From Didymodactylos carnosus (taxonomy: Eukaryota > Rotifera > Eurotatoria > Philodinida > Philodinidae): a stretch of 37,887 nt of DNA. The position numbers and the translations under genes are program-made. The stretch spans positions 1,390 through 39,276 of the forward strand of contig CAJNOQ010000912.1 of assembly GCA_905250885.1 (NCBI GenBank), read 5' to 3'. Below are positions 1-11,431 of this stretch, piece after piece; within the stretch, counting starts at the first letter, position 1, and each line of letters starts with the position of its first letter. A model generated the notes under the pieces. The model saw only the letters and a list, made by a program, of their open reading frames with translations, made no database searches and was not told the DNA's origin.

Positions 1-630
1 CCAAGATTTTTTAGTCCAAAAGCACAGATGACGAATAAATAAGCCATGAGATATGTCGACGAAAACACATGAATATAGAGAATTGTTGAAAGTTACTGAT
101 ATGTCGAATGTTATTCGTTTATCTTCTGTTTTCCCATTTCTTCCGGTTAAACTTTTTTCTTCACTATAACGACCAATGCTGTAAGGTACAGCATAAATCG
201 GACCCATCAAATAGCCACAGACTGTGAAATCCGGTGAAAGTCATTTGTGAAAGGAAGATTTTGTCTACTATGAAGAAGTACCGTAGAGTATGTGCATCAT
301 TCTGAGATGTAATTGTTCAAAGAATTGTTTCACAAAATGTAGCATGCTGTTTATAGTTTCTTCTCAATTAGCAAATTAACACCATGGATTGATGAGGAAT
401 GCAAAAACGCGAGTCATTGGATTTTTTTCGGATAAAATACAATAAATAAGTATGGGCTGAGTAGAGTCACTCTTTTTATTATATTTTTTTCGCTGCAGTG
501 CTGTCCTACAGTTAAAAATGTTTGTGGATTACAAAGTGATGGTTGTTTTGCTTGTCATAGTCGAAATTCTTATTCTTATTGTACGAGAAAATATGTTTGA
601 TCGCTTAAATCTATTATTTTCGAATTTTAG
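1..630 (+). promoter_or_regulatory. 5' region of the innexin gene, no coding exon recognised
   Basis: AT-rich DNA ahead of the innexin start. A small perfect hairpin (8-bp arms, 3-base loop) lies at 176-194. A T-rich tract ending in CAG at 495-497 and a second tract ending in TTTTAG at 625-630 look like 3' splice sites; the second directly abuts the innexin ATG. A 42-codon frame starting at the ATG at 518 overlaps the innexin start in another frame and would be an upstream ORF only if this stretch is not intron. The promoter cannot be placed from sequence alone. Confidence 0.4.
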
Positions 631-1918
631 ATGGTATTATATTTAGTAACAGAAGCGTTTAGTAAATTAGGTTCGCCAACAATTCGTAATGATGACTTTT
701 ATGATCGTATTAGTCGTCGATATTCTCTTGTTGTAATTGGTATATCATTTTTAATTATTTCAACATCACAATTTATTGGTGATCCAATTGATTGTTATAC
801 CCAAAACGTTGCTCAACATCAAATTTCATATGTAAATCAAGCATGTTGGATATTTGGTAATTCGTATTATTTACCGTTTGATAAATCACTGCCAAATCGA
901 TACGAAAAAGAACCAAATCAAATGTATGTACGTTGGAAATACTAATGAGTGAAAGTTTTCATCCAATTAATTACTTTTTAAATATTTTAGAATTTATTAT
1001 CAATGGGTTCCATTTATTTTACTTGGCATGATGCTCTTATTTTCTTTTCCCAGTTTTATGTGGATATCGATCAATCGTTCATGTGGTATTAATACAAAAA
1101 CATTAACAAAGTTAATTCGAGATTTGGATCATTTAAATCCTGATTCACATCAGCCAAAAATTCGTACACTTACTCAACATATTGACAAAGCATTAGCCTA
1201 TCATTATCAATCAAAAAATGGACTCTTTTCATGTATTCGAAGTGGAAATTATCTAACAGGCGTGTATCTTATTGTAAAATTATTATATATTCTTAATGGT
1301 ATTGGTCAATTATTTTTGTTAAATATTTTCATTGGACAAAACTATTCAAAATATGGTCTAAATGCTTTAAAACAATGGTATCAAGGAACAGAAATGATAA
1401 CATTAGGTTGGTATTATCTATTCTTATGGGACATTTAAAATTATTTTTATTTCATTTTAGAATATTTTCCACGTATAACAATTTGCAAATATACAATTCG
1501 TATGTTAGGTGATAATATTCAAAATTATGCTGTTCAATGTTTATTACCCATTAATATATATAATGAAAAAATTTTCTTATTTCTCTGGTTTTGGTTAATA
1601 TTTGTTTCGATAATATCAATCTATGGTCTTGTTAAATGGTGTTATTATTTTTCAACACGATCACGCATCCAATTTATTGAACAGTATTTAAAAGTTCATT
1701 CACTTTATCCACCATCACAACAACTGGAAATATTTTTGAACGAATATTGTCGAAATGATGGACTTTTACTATTGAGACTAATATCAAAAAATACAACCAG
1801 AATTGTGGCATGTGAAATTGTCTGTGAATTATGGGAAAATTGGAAGATAAAACAAAAAATAAACTCGTCCATGGATAGTGAAGGATTAAAATTATTCATT
1901 GAATCTACAATCATTTGA
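631..1918 (+). CDS. inx: Innexin (gap-junction channel protein), three exons, 388 aa
   Basis: Innexins are four-pass membrane proteins that oligomerise into gap-junction channels or hemichannels. Exons are 631-923, 991-1406 and 1461-1918; introns are 67 and 54 bp with GTATGT/TTTTAG and GTTGGT/TTTTAG borders. Other donors break the frame or the family motif. The first membrane segment is about residues 31-50. Loop 1 has two cysteines, C55 and C72. The family signature YYQW lies at 100-103 at the head of segment 2 (about 104-126). Segment 3 is about 185-212. Loop 2 starts YFPRIT (238) and has C245 and C263. Segment 4 (about 274-296) includes FLFLWFW. The usual two cysteines per extracellular loop are present. 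The start is the standard innexin N-terminus and follows a 3' splice-like site directly. Length is normal for the family, with a short cytoplasmic tail. The subfamily cannot be assigned. It converges on the GRIP gene. Confidence 0.95.
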
Positions 1919-1930
1919 TAACAGAGGATA

Positions 1931-1936
1931 AATAAA
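1931..1936 (+). terminator. Poly(A) signal of the innexin gene
   Basis: A canonical AATAAA begins 13 bases after the innexin stop codon, followed by a T-rich stretch. It implies a very short 3' UTR. Position and match are seen directly; use is inferred. Confidence 0.7.
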
Positions 1937-4577
1937 ATTTTGTTTTTTTAATACCGACTTTTTAGATTTCTAAACATTGTATTTGTTGTTGTCACTTGAA
2001 ATATTGTTTTTTGGATAGAATGTCTTGGTTGTCGTCGCTTTATGTGAGCAACACAAATGATTAAATTAATTTTTGTTTTAGTAATTGAAAGGATCTGGAT
2101 CAGACCTACATTGAAGAATTTTAGAAAAAAAATATTGACAGTATATATACTATTTGTTTAACGTGATATTTTTTGAAAACTATTGTGTTTACCTTCCAGT
2201 TTCGAACAGATGCGATAAAATGACCAATATTTTTGCGATATAAAATATGTTGCGGTTATTTTTCAAACGTAGTTTCGTACAACTAAGGACCTACTGATTA
2301 AAAGTGCGATTAATATTAAATCATACGGCATGAAATTAGACTTGGACGCGCTTATATGTAGTTTTTGTATTGTTTATTTTTTATTAAAAAATTCCGCATA
2401 CATGCGTTTCTCAAGCTCGAATGATAAAGTTTCCTTGAGAAATCAAATGTGTCGAATAGAATTTGAACTGTAGACACGTACTCAGGACCATTTTTGTTTA
2501 AAAAACTCATTCAGGCACTTTTTTTTCTAAAAATGGAATCTGAACGTATGATAAAATTTTTCAGTGAGCACAGCAATAGACAGCAAATCTGTGAAACAAA
2601 GAAACACCCTTCAGATTGAATATGAACATTGAAAGAGTCAAAGTCGTGAACGTTAGCTATATATCGCAGACTTTCAAAGAAGCTCTTAATCCAAGAGAAG
2701 TTGAACTAACAAGCAAATGAGCGCAACTCAAAAATTAATTTTAACCTGGAGAAACTGTATCGTTTTTCTACACTCATTCGAAATCATCCAGACTACGCTG
2801 AAGTGTCTCATGTAACCGTTTTAGCAGCACAGAATCTATGAATGTTCGGCGGAAGATCTCATTTGGTTATGATGTGTTTCGATCGATCAGAAAAATGTCG
2901 GATGAAGCTTTAGTCATAAAACATTTATGAGTTGTGCACTCACAAAAGAAAACGTAATCTGTTTATTCTCTAGGAGGTATTTGTAGGTCATTAGACCGAG
3001 CGTAAAGGATAAATACGTTTTCGGTTCATATTGATTATGGGTTACAACTTCTGGTGGTACCACTTTAGTGTTTGTTTATATTAAAGGTTTCTTACATCGG
3101 GTTGTTCTGTTGTATAAATGCGAACTATTTTTAATTATTTTACTGTATTCCCCTCCCCAAACACGCGACGTCGTAATGATCTCTTAGATAACTAGCAATT
3201 GTTCGTCTTTTATATTTCTACTTTCATATATTATGTGAAGAAATGTTATTGGTAATCATTAATTATTTGAATCTTTTTTGTGAGCAATGTAGACTTCAAC
3301 GGGTGTACATGTGGCTATATTCACGATTTAGTGGTTATGCTGTTCGTCACGTACTGTGTTCGTACCTCGGCGCCAGCAGATCATATATGTAATATGTAAT
3401 AACCTTGTAGCAAGCTACTGATGTTTTAGTATCTCTCATTACCAGCCTACTCACTACATTATGACATACAACGCAGTTCCTCTGGCTAGGTCACATCGCT
3501 TTTCGGAAAGTTAGTGAGTGTGTATGGAAGCTCAGGAAATTGGACGAAAGAAATTTGTGTTAGTCTAATCTTCTGTCCAGAGCTGTGGCTGATGATTTGT
3601 AACGAGTTGGTGACCATGGCAGGAGGTCGTTAGCTGTCGAACAGATATTGACCTACTGAAACTACCATTCGGCAGTACTCTACGTATAGCCGCAAGGCGA
3701 GGTATTCTTCTTCCTCTCAGCCACGTGGTTTCGTGGCTAAAATAAATAGTGCATGACTTTTTGGACAATTTTCAGAGCATGGAATGAGCGATGAAATATT
3801 GATCAGTCACCATTACAAAAAAGAGTGTTTTACTGTATTTTTTGAATCTTCCATAAAACCCGAATATCTTTTGGGAGTGTTCCAGGTTTTTCTGTATTTT
3901 GAATGAAAGAAGAATTGAAAGAAAAGAAAATTGATATCCATATGATTCTTTACTTTAAATATCATACGTTTGCCGGTGATGAAATATGAAAATTACTGAT
4001 TTATGAGTTAAAACGAACAACTAAATCAGTATGCCCTATAAGTTTGATGCTACCTATCGACAATATCAGAAAATCTGTTGTTCGTTTTGTCATCAACTTT
4101 TTTATCCAATCTATCTGCTTCATTATTTAATACAGATTTATTCTTTGTTAGCAATAGAATTACTATTGTTATTTTCCATGATATAATCGACATGTTGTTT
4201 AATGGCACCTGTTTAAATATCATAATACTTACATTTAAGAAGCTGTTCGACAAAATTCATTCATTCAGAGTAAAGGATACTCATATTCATTTTTATCTCT
4301 AATTATTTTTTTCATCCTATTATTATTTTGTTTTCGTTTTTCATCATTAAAAAAGTGAACACATTTCTATAAAAAGCAAGGCAAAAAAAGCTGAATTCAT
4401 TTACGTGAAATATAAAAATTGAAAAATTAGCAACACACTGTGTACAAATTGTAAAAATGAAGACAATGCACAATAAAAAATATCATCATTTATACACGAT
4501 AAAATAAGCACACTGAGTTTTACTTAAAAAAAAACAACAAAAAAAGAACAAAAATAATGTCTATGTTTTATCGAGTG
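1937..4577. other. Convergent intergenic region, no supported gene
   Basis: The innexin and GRIP genes end tail to tail across this stretch. No open frame here shows a recognisable domain or plausible exon borders. Roughly 3330-3770 is less AT-rich than its surroundings and contains a perfect 7-bp-stem hairpin at 3719-3738; it may be an old insertion. The rest is AT-rich and featureless. Confidence 0.5.
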
Positions 4578-4583
4578 TTTATT
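4578..4583 (-). terminator. Candidate poly(A) signal of the GRIP gene
   Basis: On the minus strand this reads AATAAA, about 410 bases past the GRIP stop codon, giving a 3' UTR of about 0.4 kb (4578-4993). It is a plausible canonical signal downstream of the stop, but no cleavage site can be seen. Confidence 0.4.
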
Positions 4584-4993
4584 GTGTACGTACGTTATAC
4601 TGTTATCGTAATTTCAAAAGAAATAAATTAAAAAGCAGAAAATGGGAAAGAATGAAGTCGGTTCCAAAACAAAAATACTATCTACGAGAGATAATGATGG
4701 GGAAATTGTTCAAAACATTGAAAGAAGTACACATTTTCTATGTTTTTGTTACATAATTGACGAAATATCCCCTGATTTAAATGTATTTTAAACAACGAAA
4801 AATAAAATTAACTGATCATATTTTATCTTCAATCGTTATGAATGATCTTCTAGTGCAAGTACGAGTGTAAAGAGTTTTGCGGTTAGCGATTAGTATCTCA
4901 CTTCTACATGAGCCCCAAAAAATGAAATCATAATTATCGTGCAACTTTTAAAAAAACAAGTAACTCTCATCGTAGTGATAAATAGCACAAAAA

Positions 4994-7900
4994 TTACACT
5001 GTACTAGTTTTTGCTTGTGATAATAGGGTAAAATTATTTTTCCACGTTGAATCTGGTGATGGTGCATCATTATTATTGTTATTGTTTCTATTTTCATTCT
5101 CATGTTCATTTTGTAAAATGGTGGCTACTGTCTTGGTGGGTGTTTCTTCTTCTAAATCAGATGATAATAGATCGTATTCATCTGTTTCATCGAACATAGG
5201 TGCTGGTGTACGACTAACAATTAGTTGTAATTCATCGTGAGAATTTGATAGTAATGGTACAACTTGATTACATTCCATACGAGTTACATCGACTGAATTT
5301 ACCTAGAATAAATTCAATAGTTTAGGATAGAATAAAGCGATAACAAAATAGTTTTTTAGATAGAGATATCAAGATTTTTCAGAGCTATTTATTTTGATTT
5401 ACCTTGTATATTCTCATACACGGTCTTAATGTTCCTTCAAATTCAGCTGGTCCATTTGCCCGAATTTTATTTATATACACTCCCGTTCCATAGAGTCTAT
5501 CCGATATAGAAAATCCAAAATCTAAAATACGTTTATCACGTTTGAGAATAACTGTTAATAAATCGCATCGAATATGTTGATAAACATAACTATTTGGGTT
5601 ATTATGAGTACTATTATTATTGTTTATATTTCGATTTGTAACTTCGTTTGGCAAATTATTTGGTGTTGTCGAGTGTAAAAGTGTATTAACAGCAAAATCT
5701 GTATTGTCACCGTTTGTATTTTGACCACCATTTGTTATCATAGGTCGATTTCTATTACTATTGTTAAATTGATTATAATAGGCTAGATTATGATCATTCT
5801 CGTCGCAATTATCATATTTTCTATCGTTATTATTGTAATAATGATGATTATTATTACCGTTTGTAGAACGATGACTATAAGTTCGTTGATTATGATCTGT
5901 AGATTTCGCTTGTCTTGATATAACGGTACATACGTCTAAATCATTGAGTACCCGAGATAATTCTCGTTCAGCTACATGAATACTATCGCCACTATCCGAA
6001 TGACGAATAGTTTCCAATGGACGACCATTCGTAGGTGGTGTGCGATATCCCGATGGACGGGCTAGAGTTAAATGATGACCATGTTTCAAGACAAAGTCAC
6101 CTAGAACAATAGAAATTGTTAAGATATCTATCAGGTATTAAATTTCGTTGTCATACTTCGAGGTAATATACTATCATTGCCATTTATATGATTCTGATTG
6201 TTACTGCTGTCATTTTCTTTATGATCACTATTATCGCTTAGACGATGTTCGGTATTTGAACCATCCCACGATTCCATTGCACTGTCAACAGATGGTGTAT
6301 AATCTTCATTATTAAAATTACGTAATTCTAAATTAATTAGAATATTTCTAATAACTGTCATCAAATAAATACAATTATTTTCCTACTCTGTATTTGTGAA
6401 TCGAGTGATCGCGATATTTTTAATGTTATTTCATCGCCACTTGCTTGCAATAGTTTAATAGCTTCATTGAGACCTTTTCCTCTTAGTGTTACATCATTAA
6501 TTGCCAATATACGGTCACCAATATGAATAGCATTTGTCCTATAATAATAAACATCATAATAGAATAAAAACGAATTTTTCAATATTTTCATGTACATACT
6601 TGTCAGCGAGACCACCTTCACATAATCCTGATACTATAATTGGCTCAAACACATCTTCACTTCCTGAAATAGTTAAACCGAGTGGCCCACCTTGTCTTAA
6701 CAATTGTACTTTATAGACAACAACATTTTCATTGAGATTATCTTCTAGAGAAAACGAAAATAATTTGAACTATGTATTTGACCTTTGATAATCTACTACT
6801 TTTACCTGAATATACATCATCTTTTTTTATCTTCAGCCTCACGATTTCATCACAGTTTTTTAATAAATGGATGATTTCTGTTAAACTTTTACCACGTAAT
6901 GTATGATGATCAATTGATAATAAACGATCACCAGGTTGTATCATTCCGCATCTAGACATTCGTACAGAAAATATAGCCCATATTAATGAATTAGCCCTCA
7001 AATATGAGATTACCTATATGCTATACTGCCTTTTTTGACATCACTAATTAATGGTGGTTCATCTGGACGATTAGATCGAGGATCTAAAATGATGAATTCC
7101 GACATATGAAAGTTGAATGTTGTACACTCCCGTTTAACATACAAGTTACAGATAGACCAAGATCGAGAGTTTTTCGTAAAATTTTTACTTGACAAGTTCC
7201 TGACGATAGCATGACTGAATCTTAAAAATAAGGAAAATACATGTAAATCTCATTTCTTCATACTATGTCTCTCATTTACCAGCAACGTCGAATTCAATTT
7301 CTAAATGAATTTGTTGATTTGTCTCTTTGATAACTCGTCTAGCATCTTCTAATGTTAAACCTTCCAGTTGTTGACCATTCACAACGAGAACACGATCACC
7401 CGGTTGCAGTACACCGGATCTAGATTATAATATCGATCAATCAAGATCAAGGTAATTATTTTTAAAGTGGTAAGTATACTTTTCAGCAACTCCGTTCGGT
7501 TCTAAATATCCGATCACAGGTGGCTGCATTAATGTGTCCGAAGTAAACGATGCTCCTTGCAGCGTAAAACCAAAATTACTACCACCATTTTCATCAATTC
7601 TCAATAAAACATCCATTGTTTCTGCATGACACACTTGATTGCCAATAATAGATTGATAACAAGAATTCAACGAGCCTTAAACAAACCAAAAGCACAATCT
7701 ACTTTTTGTTTAATTATATTATTGTGAGATGAGATATGTTTAATAGATAAAAGTAATGTAAAGCAACATTTGTCTGTACTTTCTATAAGTTTAATACTTT
7801 GACATCTTGGAAATGGCTGTTGTCAGAATAAAAAGTTACATCTAATCTTTTAATCTCAACTTCATTGCTCAAGACATAGTGTTCAAACAAGAGTCAAAAT

Positions 7901-10900
7901 GAACTTGTACGTGTAAGTACTTTTCAAAAAATATACTTATGATACTTATGGATAAACGCTGATTTTCCTATGTCAAATATGCCCTACCAAATCTGACAGA
8001 GTTGCAGTGGATTTCACCGGAATCTGATTGCTGAATCAGGTTAGATTCATTCTAGTCCGACTATTCGAGGTATCAGATCTGGTTAGATATAACAGGGTCC
8101 ATTAATCGAATTTTAAGAAAGATGTTCCAATAAAATCTCATCGAATCTGACCGGATCGAAATCATTCATTTATTCTATAATTCAACTCGGAGTTAATTTA
8201 CATCAGAATTTGAGAAACAAATGGTATAGTAGCAATATAGTATAATGATAGGATAGGATCCATCAGATACAATCGTACAATAAAGTAACAGTTTATATTA
8301 GATCGAACTTTTGTTGAATTCCGACACAAATCCAATAGATCCTGATGGTAGGAATGTGTAATTTAGGATGTCATCTGATGGCACTTAAATCTTAAATTAA
8401 CATTTTGTTATTTCAACATAGGCAGTTAACAGTCATCATCTAAGGATGCAGGCACGCGTAGAGATAAATAAACGGGTTTAGATAATAGTGACAACGCAGT
8501 GTAACTATTTTTAAACGCGAGATAAGGATATAACGTAAAAGGGACGATTCTACGAACGTTATTGAAACACAGAGTAATAGTTAGTTGTTGCTACTAAAAC
8601 ATAAAAATCGAAAACATCGTTTTTCCAGGTATGTCATTCGTTTTTTCCCAATATTGATTAGTCTAACCAAAATCGACAAAAAAGCAGTTCTTTTAAACTA
8701 ATGTTCAAAAATTTGACGATGATGAGAATTTGTCAGGTGTGCATGTACTTAATTACGATTAGCGCGTCACTACACTCAATCAAGATTAATGCTAATCATG
8801 TCTTAAACATGCATAAAGTTAAGCGCGATTAATTTCTCGGTCTACTGGAGATTAATCGTGATTAGATGAATCATAACTGTAGTGTGAATGTAGTATATAT
8901 TGTTTAACCATTTTAAATCGTGGAGCGGTAGTCTTTCTTCAAAATAGAAATCTGTTGTAGTAGAATTCAAACTAATTCCAGTCTGCACAAGACTTTTAGA
9001 TAAAAGTTTTTTTAAGTAGTTTGCTGAGTAACTGGTGACAGTCGAGGTAGGTGGATATTCATAGATAGCACACTATTGAGTTATTAAATACTTACTTATT
9101 GAATTATGTCTCGCTTTTGTTGATTTTCTCGCAATATTTTGAAAACTATTTCGCATTGTCCAGTTACCCATGGAATTTGAAGATGGTGCACGTTGAAATG
9201 TGGTATTGTCATTTATTGATACTACATAGAAACAGAGCATATTTCTTGAACAATGAATAAATTCTACTTTTATGTTACCTCTATGTAGTGGATCTGGTGA
9301 TCGTGTGAAACTGGACGGTGTTAGTTCAATCCGGCAAAATTCTCCGGTGCATGATCGTAGAACATTGTTAGCATCATTTATTGTTACGTTATCAAATGAT
9401 TTTTGATCAATAGCATTTATATGATCACCACATCTCAATGCACCACACCTATATAAATATGAATAAAGATACTGTTTTAGAATAAATGATTGAGCGTTTA
9501 ATCACACGAACCGATCTGCAATACTAGCTGGTTTAACAGTATCGACAACAATAATCGATCGACCACGAACCCATTTTTGTGCTAAACTAATTCCAATTGT
9601 TGAACCGGGTGATTTTTCTATTTCGATCAATAGTGGACCAGTGGCATGTTTAACACTATCTAAATGACAAATAAGATGTTTATATAGATTTAAGTAGTGA
9701 TGATAATTAATAATCAATATTACCTACAACAGCGACATCATATTCAATTAAAAATAATGTTGTTCCTCTACATTGTTTCATTAAATTATGAGCATCTTGT
9801 AATGTTGCTGATGCAACACTAATTCCATTGATGGCAAGTACACGATCACCAATTTTAATTGTTCCTTCTCTATAACAGATATTATTATAGCTCGAAATTA
9901 ATGCTTGATATGCCATGCGATCAGCAAACTCATAATTAAAAACTTTTCTGTCTTGTATCAACAGACATGTCTAAGTAAGGTTAAGAATCTTAATGTAAAA
10001 TGATGCCTTCTTGATCAAAGAATTTTAGAACTTTAGAGGTGTAGAAGTCTAAATAAATTTAACTTCTTTTGTCTTCCTGTCAGGTATAATCTGAACCAAC
10101 GTAAAGGAGAAAATGAGAATAAAATGTGTAGCAAATATTATTTGCTTGCAAGCAAATAATATTCGCATGTCAGCAATACTTGTTCGATCACAGTTTGATA
10201 GATGAAACAGAAATAAATGGGAAAAACTGTTGAACGTTGGCCTGTGTAAGATGACAGAATATTCATGTATTATTTTAGCCATGCTTTTGATTGCCAGCAA
10301 ATATTCGACATGCCATGTTGTTGTTTTTTTATTTCCATCAGTACAAAGTATGGCAATGACGAATGAAAATATAATAGACCACTGTGGGTTGAAAACGGAT
10401 CATGCATTCTGTTAGCTAAAAGGTGTGCTCATTCTGTAGTTCCAAACCTCTAACGTTCTAAAATTATAAAAGTGATGCTTGTAAAATATACTTTTATAGT
10501 TCTTTAACTATACTATACACTCGCACGATTTTTACGTTAAGATTCTTAATCTTAATTAGACAGCCCTCTATATCAACGTAAAATGTTAACAATCCTTAAG
10601 AATGAGAATCGTATGATACGTACCTGTCTGCTGGTCCACTTGGTCGTATTTTTGTCACAATCAGCGGCCTTGTTTTGCATTTATCATCACAGAGGCCACC
10701 TCTTAAAGTAAAACCATAACTGTGTCCCTCTTTTTCAAGCTGAATTTGAATTGTTTTTGTATGAACAGTATTGACAGAATGAATGGCTAAATAATAATAA
10801 GGTAAAAACATCACTTATACAAACATAGAACACAATACTACTTTCAATGTCGAACAGATCGTTATCCATCGACATCAGTACTACACTATTCTTTGTTTAA

Positions 10901-11431
10901 CAAATGACAAATGATTCTATGTGCTCATCTCTTTTATCGGACCATTAACAAGTAGAAAATTGTATATACTGTTGATCGATCGATTCTCATGGGAGATAGA
11001 AAGAAAACTATTAATCTAAGACCGATACATACGCCATAATGGTAGATCATATTCAATTTCTAACGTTAATTGATCGCCAACTTGTTTAATTAATTCAATA
11101 ACTTGATCATGTTTTAAACCGGCTGTTTTAATACCATTTACACTTAAAATTACATCACCAATTTCCAGAACATCACACCTCAACAAATAGACGCGAGAAC
11201 AAATTAGCCTTTATTTATTCCTAAATACTACATTTCTTACTTTTGAGCAACACTGCCATGTTTGAGTTGAGCTACACGTGGTTTACCCTCTTTATCAACA
11301 CCACCTAAAAGAAGTTAGATTATAACAAAAAAACATAAGAAAATCTTTAATAGATTTCATACCGGATATCGTTAGACCAAGTGGACTACCCTCTTTTTTT
11401 GTTAATTCGATTGTTGTTCGACTTTTGGCAG
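4994..11431 (-). CDS. GRIP: GRIP-type seven-PDZ scaffold, common coding body (18 exons)
   Basis: GRIP proteins are cytoplasmic scaffolds whose PDZ domains hold receptor and adhesion-protein tails (in mammals GluA2/3, ephrin-B/EphB, liprin-alpha, Fras1). Exons in order: 11363-11431, 11241-11304, 11033-11178, 10624-10786, 9724-9869, 9512-9659, 9279-9448, 9096-9221, 7480-7675, 7280-7419, 7143-7220, 7014-7083, 6806-6951, 6600-6744, 6387-6538, 6157-6327, 5403-6100, 4994-5302. Frame is kept at every junction, with no internal stop. In the 1085-aa form starting at 34276: PDZ1 about 46-131 (loop PLGLTI), PDZ2 145-233 (YGFTL), PDZ3 244-331 (IGISL), PDZ4 405-492 (FGFTL), PDZ5 505-590 (LGLSV), PDZ6 602-688 (LGLTI), PDZ7 930-1016 (FGFSI). 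The 3+3+1 spacing is that of GRIP. Between PDZ6 and PDZ7 lie the motif [13 protein letters not shown] and a long Asn-rich linker. The tail is acidic. Length is close to mammalian GRIP1. Most introns are 56-63 bp. Confidence 0.93.
7676..9095. other. GRIP intron before the PDZ4 exon (1420 bp)
   Basis: This is the largest intron of the common body, between the PDZ3-PDZ4 linker exon (9096-9221) and the first PDZ4 exon. No exon is supported inside. About 7980-8350 carries scattered variants of an AATCTGA/GGATC word, and 8750-8900 has several GATTAAT / ATTAATC inverted words bounded by CACTACA and TGTAGTG, which looks like a worn inverted-repeat element. Confidence 0.5.
9968..10562. mobile_element. 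Inverted-repeat element (MITE-like) inside the PDZ2 intron
   Basis: The ends form inverted repeats of about 34 bp: 9968-10001 pairs with 10529-10562 at roughly 30 of 34 positions, sharing the core TTAAGAATCTTAA. A second, inner pair (10021-10043 with about 10445-10467) shares the words AATTTTAGAAC and TTAGAGG, so the terminal repeats are long. No transposase frame is visible. The element fills most of the 754-bp intron 9870-10623, between the two exons of PDZ2. No clear target-site duplication was found, so the superfamily is not assigned. Confidence 0.7.
10134..10163. repeat. Perfect 30-bp palindrome
   Basis: Two 15-base arms, AATATTATTTGCTTG and its exact complement, meet with no spacer. 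It lies inside the inverted-repeat element in the PDZ2 intron. RNA copied from either strand could form a hairpin. Confidence 0.85.

Noticed and set aside
925..950. Ending innexin exon 1 at the GT at 949
   Set aside because: That would include an in-frame TAA; the GTATGT at 924 gives the right phase and an intact YYQW motif.
4050..4302. Opposing frames of about 70 codons on both strands
   Set aside because: Low-complexity composition, no exon borders, located in the GRIP 3' flank.
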